Below, in pieces: positions 1 to 5,784 of a DNA stretch of 6,184 nt (its first letter is position 1; every line of letters starts with the position of its first letter). Under the pieces are notes generated by a model. The model was given only the letters and a program-made list of their open reading frames with translations. It did no database searches and was not told where the DNA came from. The stretch covers positions 1 through 6,184 of the forward strand of contig URZB01000097.1 in the NCBI GenBank assembly GCA_900552295.1, read 5' to 3'. This stretch comes from an uncultured Collinsella sp. Lineage in GTDB: Bacteria; Actinomycetota; Coriobacteriia; Coriobacteriales; Coriobacteriaceae. Made by a program: the position numbers and the translations under genes.

Positions 1-46
1 AGATGTAGCTCCGTCTCGTGGGCTCGGAGATGTGTATAAGAGACAG
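1..46. other. Residual Illumina Nextera (Tn5) adapter, not genomic
   Basis: Positions 13-46 match the 34-nt Nextera read-2 transposase adapter, from GTCTCGTGGGCTCGG to the Tn5 mosaic end finishing AGATGTGTATAAGAGACAG. The bases before it, AGAT at 1-4 and GTAGCTCC at 5-12, fit the end of the P7 flow-cell oligo followed by an 8-base i7 index; I believe this is Nextera XT index N718, recalled from memory. Conceptual translation gives the well-known contaminant peptides MGSEMCIRDS on the plus strand and SYTHLRAHET on the minus strand. Genomic sequence therefore begins at about position 47. Confidence 0.98.
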
Positions 47-491
47 CAGCATAACCTTCCTGCTGATCCAAGAGCTCGGCAGCGAGAGCCAAAGAGATGC
101 CGGCGGGTACCTCCGCCTGCGGAACTCCCTCGCCCCACGGATATACCCAGCACGTCCACTCACCGTTATCGATGCCGGAGCCGGCGTTGTCGGTCTGTGC
201 GATAACGGTTGCGCCCGCCGCCTTGGCGATCGAGCACGCATCGATTACCTCGGGAGTGTTGCCGGAGTGGCTGCAAGCGATAACAAGGGACTTTTCGCCC
301 AGGCGCTTGGGACGCATGATATCGAACTCGCGGGCGGTATACGCCTCACTGGCAAACGTAGTCGCCTCGCGCTTAAGCAGCTCATGGGCGGGCAGCAGGT
401 CGATGAGGGAGCCGCCGCAGGCAACCCAGAAGACGCTATCGAAACCGCCCTTTTCGGCGATTGCGTCGGCGATGAGATCATGTGCGTTCAT
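47..491 (-). CDS. frlB: FrlB-like SIS-domain ketosamine-6-phosphate deglycase, C-terminus missing
   Basis: Only the first 148 residues are present; the frame then runs into the adapter and would read AVSYTHLRAHETELH, which is artefact. A full family member has about 330-350 residues with two SIS domains, so this is most of the first one. VACGGS (23-28), LGEKSLVI (64-71) and CSHSGNTPEV (73-82) are the phosphosugar-binding loops of the SIS fold. They resemble Bacillus FrlB (YurP), which cleaves fructosamine 6-phosphates into glucose 6-phosphate and a free amine or amino acid in the cytosol. The catalytic residues of the family lie in the missing half. The ATG at 491 has an AGGAAG ribosome binding site 7 nt upstream. 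It is the last visible gene of the operon, 100 nt after the epimerase. A general SIS sugar isomerase with another aminosugar substrate remains possible. Confidence 0.85.
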
Positions 492-591
492 TGTTATTCT
501 TCCTTTCGATACGGCGGACGAATCCGCCAACGTTTACTGCAAGTCTTCTCGTCAAGCGTGTTGACTGCCCCACGCGAATGGGAGCTACGCG
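492..591 (-). other. Intergenic spacer between epimerase and deglycase genes
   Basis: This 100-bp gap is the only sizeable spacer inside the operon. It contains a small perfect hairpin (513-528) and the ribosome binding site of the SIS gene (AGGAAG, 504-499). I see no convincing -35/-10 pair and no T-run terminator, so the deglycase is probably transcribed from the upstream operon promoter. Confidence 0.55.
513..528 (-). other. Short hairpin with UUCG loop upstream of the deglycase ribosome binding site
   Basis: On the minus strand GGCGGA-TTCG-TCCGCC forms a perfect 6-bp GC-rich stem closed over a TTCG (UUCG) tetraloop. It ends 8 nt before the AGGAAG ribosome binding site. There is no U-tract after it, so it is not a classical terminator; an mRNA-stabilising or processing hairpin is the likelier role. 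Confidence 0.5.
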
Positions 592-1458
592 CTAGTCGAC
601 AAAATACCTCTCGAAGGCGTCCATGTTGCGCCGGTCCGCTGCTGCGGGATCATCGAAATACCTTCCATCGGTGATCTCCTGGCCAAGATAGCCCTCGAAC
701 CCATGCGCGTTGAGGACACGCACGAAATCGTCCATGCTGTGCTTTCCATCGCCCCAAACCAGATGGCCGTATGGGTCGCCATCAATGAAGTGCATGTTCC
801 TTATGGCACCATCGCCAAACTCGGCAAACCACTCTTCAAGGCTCTCGCCGGCGACTCCCATAGCAGTAGTGTCCACCATTGGAGTAAGGTGCGGGTTGGC
901 TACTTGGTCAAGCATGCGCCTGGCATCCGCGAGTGTAACCACCAAGTTGCTCTCTTCCGGCCTCAGGCTCTCCATGCAGAGGGTCACGCCGTGCTCGCCG
1001 GCATAGTCCGCAAGAATCGCCAAGTGCTCGGCAGAGCGCTTCCAAGCTTCCTCGCGGTCCTCGTCCCAATCGCCCCAACCGGAGTTGATGGACATATACG
1101 GGGCGCCGAGCACCTCGGCGAGCTCGATGCCGTGCTTGAAGTAAGCGAGGCTCCGCTGCGCGTGGAGGGGCTTTCTGGCAGCGTACTGCCACGGATACAC
1201 CACGTTCTCCGGGCACAGGGAGCTCCCGGAGAGTCCGCGGGACTCGATCTTGCGGCGAAGCTTGTCGGCCTCGAAATACCCCGTGTGGTCCAGCGTCACG
1301 TGCGGCTCGGCCGCCCAAAGCTCGATGGTTTTGAAGCCAAGGCGCTGCTGAACATCAAGGAAATAATCGAGCGACCACATGATGTAGTGAATGTTCATGC
1401 CGGCGACCTGCTCGCGACGCAGGCGGGGCGCGGAAGCGTTTAAATCCATGCTGGGCAT
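592..1458 (-). CDS. FrlC-like sugar epimerase/isomerase (xylose-isomerase-type TIM barrel)
   Basis: The 288-residue protein is close in length to E. coli FrlC (fructoselysine 3-epimerase, about 276). It shows the divalent-metal tetrad of this TIM-barrel family: E163 in CMESLRPEESN, D196 in MVDTTAMG, H223 in NMHFIDGD and E261 in GQEITDG. The PEESN segment, the MVD motif and the H-x-x-D-G/S-D loop followed by GDGKHSMDD parallel FrlC rather than plain endonuclease IV relatives. The likely reaction is cytosolic epimerisation of a ketose or ketosamine such as a psicosyl- to a fructosyl-amine, feeding the deglycase next door. The gene follows the amidohydrolase by 8 nt, and its ribosome binding site overlaps that gene's stop codon. 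I chose ATG 1458; ATG 1449 (MDLNAS) has an equally good GAGGAG 9 nt upstream. An upstream in-frame start at 1650 would lie deep inside the previous gene and was rejected. Substrate is inferred. Confidence 0.85.
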   Translation of the reverse strand: MPSMDLNASAPRLRREQVAGMNIHYIMWSLDYFLDVQQRLGFKTIELWAAEPHVTLDHTGYFEADKLRRKIESRGLSGSSLCPENVVYPWQYAARKPLHAQRSLAYFKHGIELAEVLGAPYMSINSGWGDWDEDREEAWKRSAEHLAILADYAGEHGVTLCMESLRPEESNLVVTLADARRMLDQVANPHLTPMVDTTAMGVAGESLEEWFAEFGDGAIRNMHFIDGDPYGHLVWGDGKHSMDDFVRVLNAHGFEGYLGQEITDGRYFDDPAAADRRNMDAFERYFVD

Positions 1459-1469
1459 CTCCTCTCCTA
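1459..1469 (-). promoter_or_regulatory. Stop codon merged with ribosome binding site (amidohydrolase to epimerase)
   Basis: The minus strand reads TAGGAGAGGAG directly before ATG 1458. The TAG stop of the amidohydrolase gene is itself the beginning of the purine-rich Shine-Dalgarno stretch, so terminating ribosomes are placed at the next start. This suggests translational coupling and supports a start at 1458 or 1449. Confidence 0.7.
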
Positions 1470-3029
1470 GCAATCTTCGTACACGACCCGACCATCGCTC
1501 AGCGTGAGCGAGACCTGGATGTCTCTGGCATCTTTGGGGTCCACCGCAAACACATCGCGGTCCAAAACGCAGATGTCCGCGAGCTTGCCCGCCTCGAGGG
1601 TGCCGAAATCGTTCTCGCGAACCAGATCGTAGGAACCCCCGGCAGTCCATGCCCGCAGCAGCTCGGCAACGCTAACGGTATTCTGCGGGTTGACGTCCAA
1701 ACCGTCGGCGAAGTACCCTCCGCAGGCGCTGTAGATCGAATCTCCTAGATGCGGGATAAGGAGGGGAAGATCGGTTCCGCAGCACAGCACACATCCGCCA
1801 TCCACCATGGCGCGACGGTTCCAGCTGCGGGAGAGCCTCTTCTCTCCTATCTGGCGACGCATGGTCGAAAGGCAATCCTCGCGCTTATCAAGAGTAAGGA
1901 TCTGGGGATAGACCTCGCAGATACCGCCGATGGCGCCCATGCGCGCCAGGTCAGCTGGATCGGAGTTCTCAAGGTCCGTAATCGAATGCCTGCGAGCGAG
2001 CCTTCCCGACTCATCACGCGGTAGCCGCTCATACAGGTCGATCGTCTTGCGAACGGCCCCATCCCCCTGGCAATGCAGGGAGTAGCGGAATCCCTGGGCA
2101 TCGATCTCGGACAGCTCGCGAGAGATGAGGTCCCATTCGGGCTCCTCGACCACGGTCTTTCCGCCGGCACCCGCATCGGCCCCCTCCTCGTAGGGATCGA
2201 TCATCTCGGCCAGGCCGCACCACACGCCGCGATCGGTCATGCGATTGAAGCCGGAGAACCTGACGAAGTCTCCTTGGAAGCGGTCGCGCGCCGAGCAGGC
2301 GTAATCAAGGTCGGCTCCATGCCCGACGGGCTGGCTCATCATGTCGACCCTAACCGTAAGTTCGCCTTCCTGCTCGCGGCGATACATCTCGTCCGCAAAT
2401 CCGTAATAATCGTCAAAGCACATCTCCTTGATGGCGGTGACGCCACGGGAGTTAAGCATGGTCATGTAGTCGCCATACGCATCGCGGACTTCCTGAAGAG
2501 GTAGATAATCGCGCATAAGGTGCCAAATCATCTCGGCATAGCAAGCCTCGGGCGTAAAACCATAGCGCGCAGATGCGGCGGAGTTGAGCACGCAGGTCTC
2601 CGCGCCGGCAGTAAAGGCGACGGCAGGCGTGGATGAGAACTTCTCGTCCAACATATCAACCAAGTCGTCACCCATAAGGGTCTCCGGAAGGTTCATGCCC
2701 AACGCCATAGGGGCCTGGGGCCGCTCCTCCTTCCAATTCGACATCGCGGTGAAAACATCATCTGCCGAGGTCGCATCGATAAGATCGGCGCCGATGCGAC
2801 GGAGCACCCAGCCGGTAAAGAACGTGTGCACGTCGACAAGGCCTGCCATGACGGTTCTGGAGCCAAGGTCGCGAACCTCGTCCGCATGCGCAGTATATTC
2901 GGCAGCCCGATCAGAGGCGCCCACGGATTCGATGCGATTACCGCGAATCGAAACATATCCGTCGATCGGTTCATCGGAAAGGCCGGTAAAGATGCTGCGG
3001 GACAGCAATACTAGCGAACGATCAAACAC
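1467..3029 (-). CDS. YtcJ-like amidohydrolase with altered metal-binding residues
   Basis: The 520-residue cytosolic protein has the layout of the amidohydrolase_3/YtcJ family. It has an N-terminal beta-sandwich strand (residues 2-60, with G-N-R-I-E-S-V-G), the barrel entry motif MAGLVDVHTFF (61-71), LHCQGDGAV (318-326), RRHSITDLENSDPADL (346-361), CGTD (417-420), and the C-terminal signature FGTLEAGKLADICVLD (475-490). Length and order are normal for the family. Two metal ligands look changed: the usual H-x-H is H68-T-F70, and the usual I-E-H near residue 352 is I-T-D352; H68, H319 and D420 remain. No substrate can be read from sequence. In this operon it could hydrolyse an amide or peptide bond of the imported compound or of the released amine. 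The GTG start at 3029 is fixed by AGGAGG 6 nt upstream, and the gene lies 10 nt after the transporter. It contains no signal peptide. Confidence 0.85.
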   Translation of the reverse strand: MFDRSLVLLSRSIFTGLSDEPIDGYVSIRGNRIESVGASDRAAEYTAHADEVRDLGSRTVMAGLVDVHTFFTGWVLRRIGADLIDATSADDVFTAMSNWKEERPQAPMALGMNLPETLMGDDLVDMLDEKFSSTPAVAFTAGAETCVLNSAASARYGFTPEACYAEMIWHLMRDYLPLQEVRDAYGDYMTMLNSRGVTAIKEMCFDDYYGFADEMYRREQEGELTVRVDMMSQPVGHGADLDYACSARDRFQGDFVRFSGFNRMTDRGVWCGLAEMIDPYEEGADAGAGGKTVVEEPEWDLISRELSEIDAQGFRYSLHCQGDGAVRKTIDLYERLPRDESGRLARRHSITDLENSDPADLARMGAIGGICEVYPQILTLDKREDCLSTMRRQIGEKRLSRSWNRRAMVDGGCVLCCGTDLPLLIPHLGDSIYSACGGYFADGLDVNPQNTVSVAELLRAWTAGGSYDLVRENDFGTLEAGKLADICVLDRDVFAVDPKDARDIQVSLTLSDGRVVYEDC

Positions 3030-3042
3030 CGGGCACCTCCTA
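3030..3042 (-). promoter_or_regulatory. Stop codon merged with ribosome binding site (transporter to amidohydrolase)
   Basis: The minus strand reads TAGGAGGTGCCCG and then GTG at 3029. The TAG stop of the transporter overlaps a consensus AGGAGG (3041-3036) with 6-nt spacing to the GTG start. This decides the non-ATG start of the amidohydrolase and suggests coupled translation. Confidence 0.75.
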
Positions 3043-4503
3043 CATCGGCAGTAGGCCGGAGATCGTAGTCGCGACCAATCCGAACAGGACCATGAAGATA
3101 AAGAACTTCCAGATGGTCTTCCACCATTGCCCGAAGGAGATCTTCGCTACGGCGAGACCCGCGACGGTCATGCCCGCAACGGGGCTGATGGTGTTGATGG
3201 TCTGGTTCGCGAACTGCAGAGCGGTGACGGCAGCCTCGGGATTGAGACCCATAAGCTCGGTCAGCGGGCCCATGACTGGCATGGTGAGTGCAGCGAGGCC
3301 GGAGCTGGAAGGAACCAGCAGCGAAAGCAGGCCGAGGACGATGTACATGAAGGTGGTATAGATGAAGGACGGAGCGCCCGCAAGGAGTCCGACGAGCCAG
3401 TTAAGAATAGAGTCGATGATCATTCCGCCCTCTGCAACGACCAGGATGCCGCGGGCGATACCGATGATGCAGGCTGCGTAGGCGAAGTCGGCGATTCCGC
3501 GGACGAACTCCTCCGCAATGGTCTTCTCGTCCAAGCCGCCGAGTATGCCGGCAAGAAGGCCCATGGCCAGGAACACCATAGAGATCTCGTCCATATACCA
3601 GCCCTGGGTAACGAGGCCCCACACGATAACGCCCATGCCGACCGCGAAATCAATGAGGACGAGCTCGTGGCGAAGCGTGAACTCCTCTTCGATAGAGGCG
3701 TCGGTGACAGAGAACTCGATGCGCTTCTGCTTATCGTCCTCATAGGTGATGGAGGACTTGGGATCGAGCTTGACGCGGCGCGCGTAGCGCATGGCCCAGA
3801 AAATGCCCGCGGCGGTGAAGATGGCCCACAGGATGGCGCGGAGCCAAAGCTGGGGATTTCCCTCGATGCCGATAACGCCCTGGGCGATCAGCACGTTGAA
3901 AGGATCGATAGTGGATGCGCAGTAACCAAGGTTGGGGCCGAGGAAGCAGATGATGAATGCGGTCATGGAGTCATACCCGATGCTCAGCATGATGGGGATG
4001 AAGATCGCGTAGAACGGCAGCGCCTCCTCGGACATGCCGAACGTGGTGCCGCAGATCGAGAGCAGGACCATGGAGATGGGGATGATCAAGATGTCCTTGT
4101 TCTTCAACTTCTTGATCACGCGGCTCATACCGGCGTTTAGGGCGTTGGTCTTGGTGACGATGGCGAACGATCCGCCGATCAGCAGGACGAACGCGACGAC
4201 ATCGGCCGCAGCCTGGATGCCCTTGGCGGGAGCCTGCAGGACGGCATCGATGCCCTGTCGCAGATCGACGGTCTCCCCCGTCTCCGAATCGGTGTAGACC
4301 TTGTCGACTTCTTGGTACGTTCCGGCTACGGCGACTTCTCGCTCGCCCGCGGCCGTCTGAATGGTCTGACGGTCGAACTGACCCGATGGGACGATCCATG
4401 TGAGCACCGCGAAGAACACAATCAGCATGAACGCGATGGTGTACACATGGGGAAGCTGGAGATGGAATCTGCGCTTGGGCTTCTCCTGTTTGGCATCCGA
4501 CAT
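3040..4503 (-). CDS. YfcC-family integral membrane transporter (DcuC/C4-dicarboxylate carrier superfamily)
   Basis: The 487-residue polytopic inner-membrane protein has about 12 hydrophobic segments (for example 18-38, 98-115, 137-151, 160-176, 220-238, 282-299, 305-322, 338-358, 380-398, 463-484). It matches the YfcC family: a basic cytosolic N-terminus then FHLQLPHVYTIAFMLIVFF, TWIVPSGQFDR (35-45), CGTTFGMSEEALPFY (151-165), VPSSSGLAALTMPVMGPL (397-414) and TINTISPVAGMTV (435-447). The family includes proteins annotated as amino-acid antiporters or C4-dicarboxylate-type carriers, and substrates are mostly unproven. The hydrophilic loop at residues 41-95 is typical. As first gene of the operon it probably imports (perhaps by exchange) the compound processed by the downstream enzymes. 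The ATG at 4503 has AGGAGG 6 nt upstream, and a promoter with two probable operators precedes it. Confidence 0.9.
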   Translation of the reverse strand: MSDAKQEKPKRRFHLQLPHVYTIAFMLIVFFAVLTWIVPSGQFDRQTIQTAAGEREVAVAGTYQEVDKVYTDSETGETVDLRQGIDAVLQAPAKGIQAAADVVAFVLLIGGSFAIVTKTNALNAGMSRVIKKLKNKDILIIPISMVLLSICGTTFGMSEEALPFYAIFIPIMLSIGYDSMTAFIICFLGPNLGYCASTIDPFNVLIAQGVIGIEGNPQLWLRAILWAIFTAAGIFWAMRYARRVKLDPKSSITYEDDKQKRIEFSVTDASIEEEFTLRHELVLIDFAVGMGVIVWGLVTQGWYMDEISMVFLAMGLLAGILGGLDEKTIAEEFVRGIADFAYAACIIGIARGILVVAEGGMIIDSILNWLVGLLAGAPSFIYTTFMYIVLGLLSLLVPSSSGLAALTMPVMGPLTELMGLNPEAAVTALQFANQTINTISPVAGMTVAGLAVAKISFGQWWKTIWKFFIFMVLFGLVATTISGLLPM

Positions 4504-4557
4504 TCTTAACCTCCTGTCAGAGCAACGATGCTTGCCAAAAAACCCTCACGTATAAGC

Positions 4558-4578
4558 AAACATCTTAGGTTGTCCTAT
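4558..4578 (-). promoter_or_regulatory. Probable GntR operator O1, over the transcription start
   Basis: This is one copy of a 21-bp repeat; the second copy is 50 bp away at 4608-4628 in the same orientation with 19/21 identity. Its core, TTAGGTTGTCCTAT on the plus strand, contains TAGG-TTGT-CCTA, a 4+4 inverted repeat of the kind bound by dimeric HutC-type regulators. It abuts or overlaps the -10 element and covers the predicted start site near 4571, a position where a bound repressor would block initiation. The assignment to the neighbouring regulator is inference. Confidence 0.75.
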
Positions 4579-4606
4579 GTATAACCTGCATGAAGGTGCC
4601 GGTCAA
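4578..4606 (-). promoter_or_regulatory. Operon promoter (sigma-70 type)
   Basis: The minus strand carries TTGACC (4606-4601, 5/6 to consensus), a 17-bp spacer, and TATACA (4583-4578, 4/6). The predicted transcription start is near 4571, giving a leader of about 68 nt before the transporter ATG. It lies exactly between the two 21-bp repeats, which supports its being the regulated promoter. Confidence 0.7.
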
Positions 4607-4607
4607 G

Positions 4608-4628
4608 AAACATATTAGGTTGTTCTAT
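4608..4628 (-). promoter_or_regulatory. Probable GntR operator O2, just upstream of the -35
   Basis: This is the second copy of the 21-bp repeat, with core TTAGGTTGTTCTAT on the plus strand. It differs from O1 at two positions, one of which weakens the inner TAGG/CCTA symmetry. It ends one base from the -35 hexamer. The pair brackets the promoter at a 50-bp spacing, close to five helical turns, which would allow cooperative binding or a small loop. Confidence 0.75.
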
Positions 4629-4701
4629 AAGTGGTAACTTTTACGCGCTAAACGGACCTGTTGCGGCGATGGCGAGAACAGCGCTGCGCGAGACAGAGCC
4701 G

Positions 4702-5436
4702 CTAGATATCGAAGCTGTAGCGCGAACCCACGTAGTACTGCCTGCCATAGCAGAAGCGCTCTCCGTTGGAATCGAGAAAGCCCGCGTTCATGAAGAATAG
4801 CGGCTCCCCTACTGGGACCTTGAGCTCGCGGGCGGTATCAATTCCCGCACGGGCGATCTCTAGCCTGCAGGGATCGGATGAACAGGGATACCTACCCGTA
4901 CGCTCCCCCACGGCCTCGAATATCGAGCAATTGGAGAGACCGATATCTTTGAGAAATTCGAATCCGTCAACAGGATAGTAGTTGTTCTCGAACAGGACCG
5001 GCACGCCGTCTGCGGTACGCACGCGTGAGACCAAGATGAGGTCAGAGCCTTCATCCAAGCCAAAGAAAGAAGCGAGGTCGCGATCGGCGGCAACGGTCTT
5101 GCGGGCAACGACGCGAGCGCCCGCCTTCATGCCGTTTTCAGCGCATGCTTGGGTAAAACTCTGAACATCGTCCTTCTGATGCACCTTGCGAATTATCTTT
5201 GTCGCGGTCACAAACGTACCACGCCCCTGCCGCTTGGTGAGATACCCCTCGCCCACAAGCTCCTCTATTGCGCGACGAACCGTGACCCTTCCCACGCCGT
5301 ACATCTTAGAAAGCTCAAGTTCCGTTGGAATCTGCGAGTCAACGGGATATGTCCCCTGTTCGATATCGCTCTTGAGCAAATCGAGCACCTGTTGATACAG
5401 CGGGGCGGAAGAGCCCCCATCCAGATGCGTATCCAC
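4702..5436 (-). CDS. GntR-family transcriptional regulator, HutC subfamily (wHTH + UTRA)
   Basis: The 244-residue cytosolic DNA-binding protein has normal family length. Residues 12-77 are the GntR winged helix: PLYQQV, IPTELELSKMYGVGRVTVRRAI (36-57) with the recognition helix, and the wing GYLTKRQGRGTFV (64-76). Residues about 95-240 form the UTRA effector domain, with SRVRTADGVPVLFENNYYP (137-155) and the closing GERFCYGRQYYVGSRYSFDI. UTRA domains bind small ligands, often phosphosugars or amino-sugar derivatives; regulators of frl and fra loci belong to this group. The start is GTG at 5436, with GGGAGAG 5 nt upstream. It is transcribed toward the operon, and its likely targets are the two 21-bp repeats in the gap below it. 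Ligand and sign of regulation are inferred; repression is favoured by operator position. Confidence 0.93.
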   Translation of the reverse strand: MDTHLDGGSSAPLYQQVLDLLKSDIEQGTYPVDSQIPTELELSKMYGVGRVTVRRAIEELVGEGYLTKRQGRGTFVTATKIIRKVHQKDDVQSFTQACAENGMKAGARVVARKTVAADRDLASFFGLDEGSDLILVSRVRTADGVPVLFENNYYPVDGFEFLKDIGLSNCSIFEAVGERTGRYPCSSDPCRLEIARAGIDTARELKVPVGEPLFFMNAGFLDSNGERFCYGRQYYVGSRYSFDI

Positions 5437-5477
5437 AAAAACTCTCCCTTTAAGGCGTTCGCGATCTCAACTACTCC

Positions 5478-5507
5478 ATTCTACCGCACACGGAAAAATG
5501 AGGTTAA
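5478..5507 (-). promoter_or_regulatory. Candidate promoter of the GntR gene
   Basis: TTAACC (5507-5502, 4/6) and TAGAAT (5483-5478, 5/6) are separated by 18 bp on the minus strand, with a predicted leader of about 35 nt before the GTG at 5436. The -35 element overlaps the stop codon of the HAD fragment upstream. There is no clear copy of the 21-bp operator here, so strong autoregulation through that motif is not evident. Confidence 0.5.
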
Positions 5508-5653
5508 ACACATAGGGGCCCTGCATGTTTGAGCAGATCGGGAATCTGGTCGATGATTTCGTCCGCATTTGCTTGCGAAAAACCAAAACGCTCCTCGCGC
5601 TTGGCGAACACGGTGAGACCCGCCGTCTTGCCCGCGGCGATGCCCGACATCGT
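5504..5653 (-). pseudogene. HAD-superfamily hydrolase, C-terminal fragment only
   Basis: Forty-nine residues remain, beginning TMSGIAAGKTAGLTVFAKRE and ending KHAGPLCV. The motif S-G-I-x-A-G-K-x-A-G-L-T-V is the one that follows the conserved E-D of beta-phosphoglucomutase-like HAD phosphatases (normally F-E-D-T/S-x-x-G-I), and the D-E-I-I-D-Q-I-P-D-L-L tail is typical of their C-termini. The expected F-E-D codons are absent: upstream of 5654 the frame reads L-L-G and homology stops abruptly, although the frame stays open to an ATG at 5674. The full gene should be about 200-230 codons. I read this as a real gene cut by a junction at about 5654/5655, most likely an assembly join. It lies 67 nt upstream of the GntR gene. 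Confidence 0.7.
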
Positions 5654-5654
5654 G

Positions 5655-5784
5655 CCTAGCAGCGCCGAACGCATGCAGTCCGGCTACACCCGCGGCGGCA
5701 GGCCCCAAGCTGACAGGCCCCAGCAATTAGACATCCCGTTCTCCGACGTGCTCTCGGTCGAGATCGCGGGGCGTTCCGCATAGC
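5655..5784. other. Unidentified piece between two gene fragments
   Basis: These 130 bases fit neither the HAD gene on the left nor lysA on the right. All frames on both strands contain a stop in or just past this stretch, except a plus frame ending D-I-P-F-S-D-V-L-S-V-E-I-A-G-R-S-A then TAG at 5781, and a minus frame rich in Arg and Cys; I recognise neither. A perfect 9-bp direct repeat CAGGCCCCA occurs at 5699-5707 and 5714-5722. It may be a further foreign fragment. Confidence 0.5.
5699..5722. repeat. Two 9-bp direct repeats CAGGCCCCA
   Basis: CAGGCCCCA occurs at 5699-5707 and again at 5714-5722, a 15-bp period, inside the unidentified piece. The repeats are short enough to be chance in GC-rich DNA but lie in a region with several abnormal junctions. 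Confidence 0.6.

Larger units (their letters stand above)
4504..4701 (-). promoter_or_regulatory. Regulatory intergenic region upstream of the operon
   Basis: This 198-bp gap is AT-richer than the surrounding genes, most clearly in 4535-4650. It contains the operon promoter (4578-4606), two near-identical 21-bp repeats (4558-4578, 4608-4628), a leader of roughly 68 nt and the AGGAGG of the transporter (4516-4511). In 4640-4701, behind the GntR gene, CTGTT/AACAG can pair over a 14-nt loop, but no T-run follows, so I see no strong terminator for the regulator gene. The leader can form only a weak 4-bp stem. Confidence 0.75.

Noticed and set aside
18..674. Plus-strand open frame of 218 codons starting MGSEMCIRDS
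   Set aside because: It starts inside the Nextera adapter and runs antisense to the SIS and epimerase genes; the N-terminus is a known adapter artefact.
703..1443. Plus-strand open frame of 246 codons antisense to the epimerase
   Set aside because: No family resemblance, while the opposite strand shows all four metal ligands of a TIM-barrel epimerase.
1459..1650. N-terminal extension of the epimerase to an ATG at 1650
   Set aside because: It would overlap the amidohydrolase by about 180 bp, and the extension lacks family similarity; the ribosome binding site supports 1458 or 1449.
3127..4140. Long plus-strand open frame (337 codons) antisense to the transporter
   Set aside because: It is a mirror of the GC-rich codon pattern of the transporter gene: acidic and low-complexity, with no recognisable domain. 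The minus-strand gene has clear family motifs and a strong ribosome binding site.
4640..4701. Possible terminator behind the GntR gene (CTGTT...AACAG)
   Set aside because: The stem is only 5 bp with a 14-nt loop and has no following T-run.
5495..5520. Possible third operator near the GntR promoter (AGGTT followed by ATAG)
   Set aside because: Only short parts match the 21-bp repeat and the spacing differs, so it is indistinguishable from chance.
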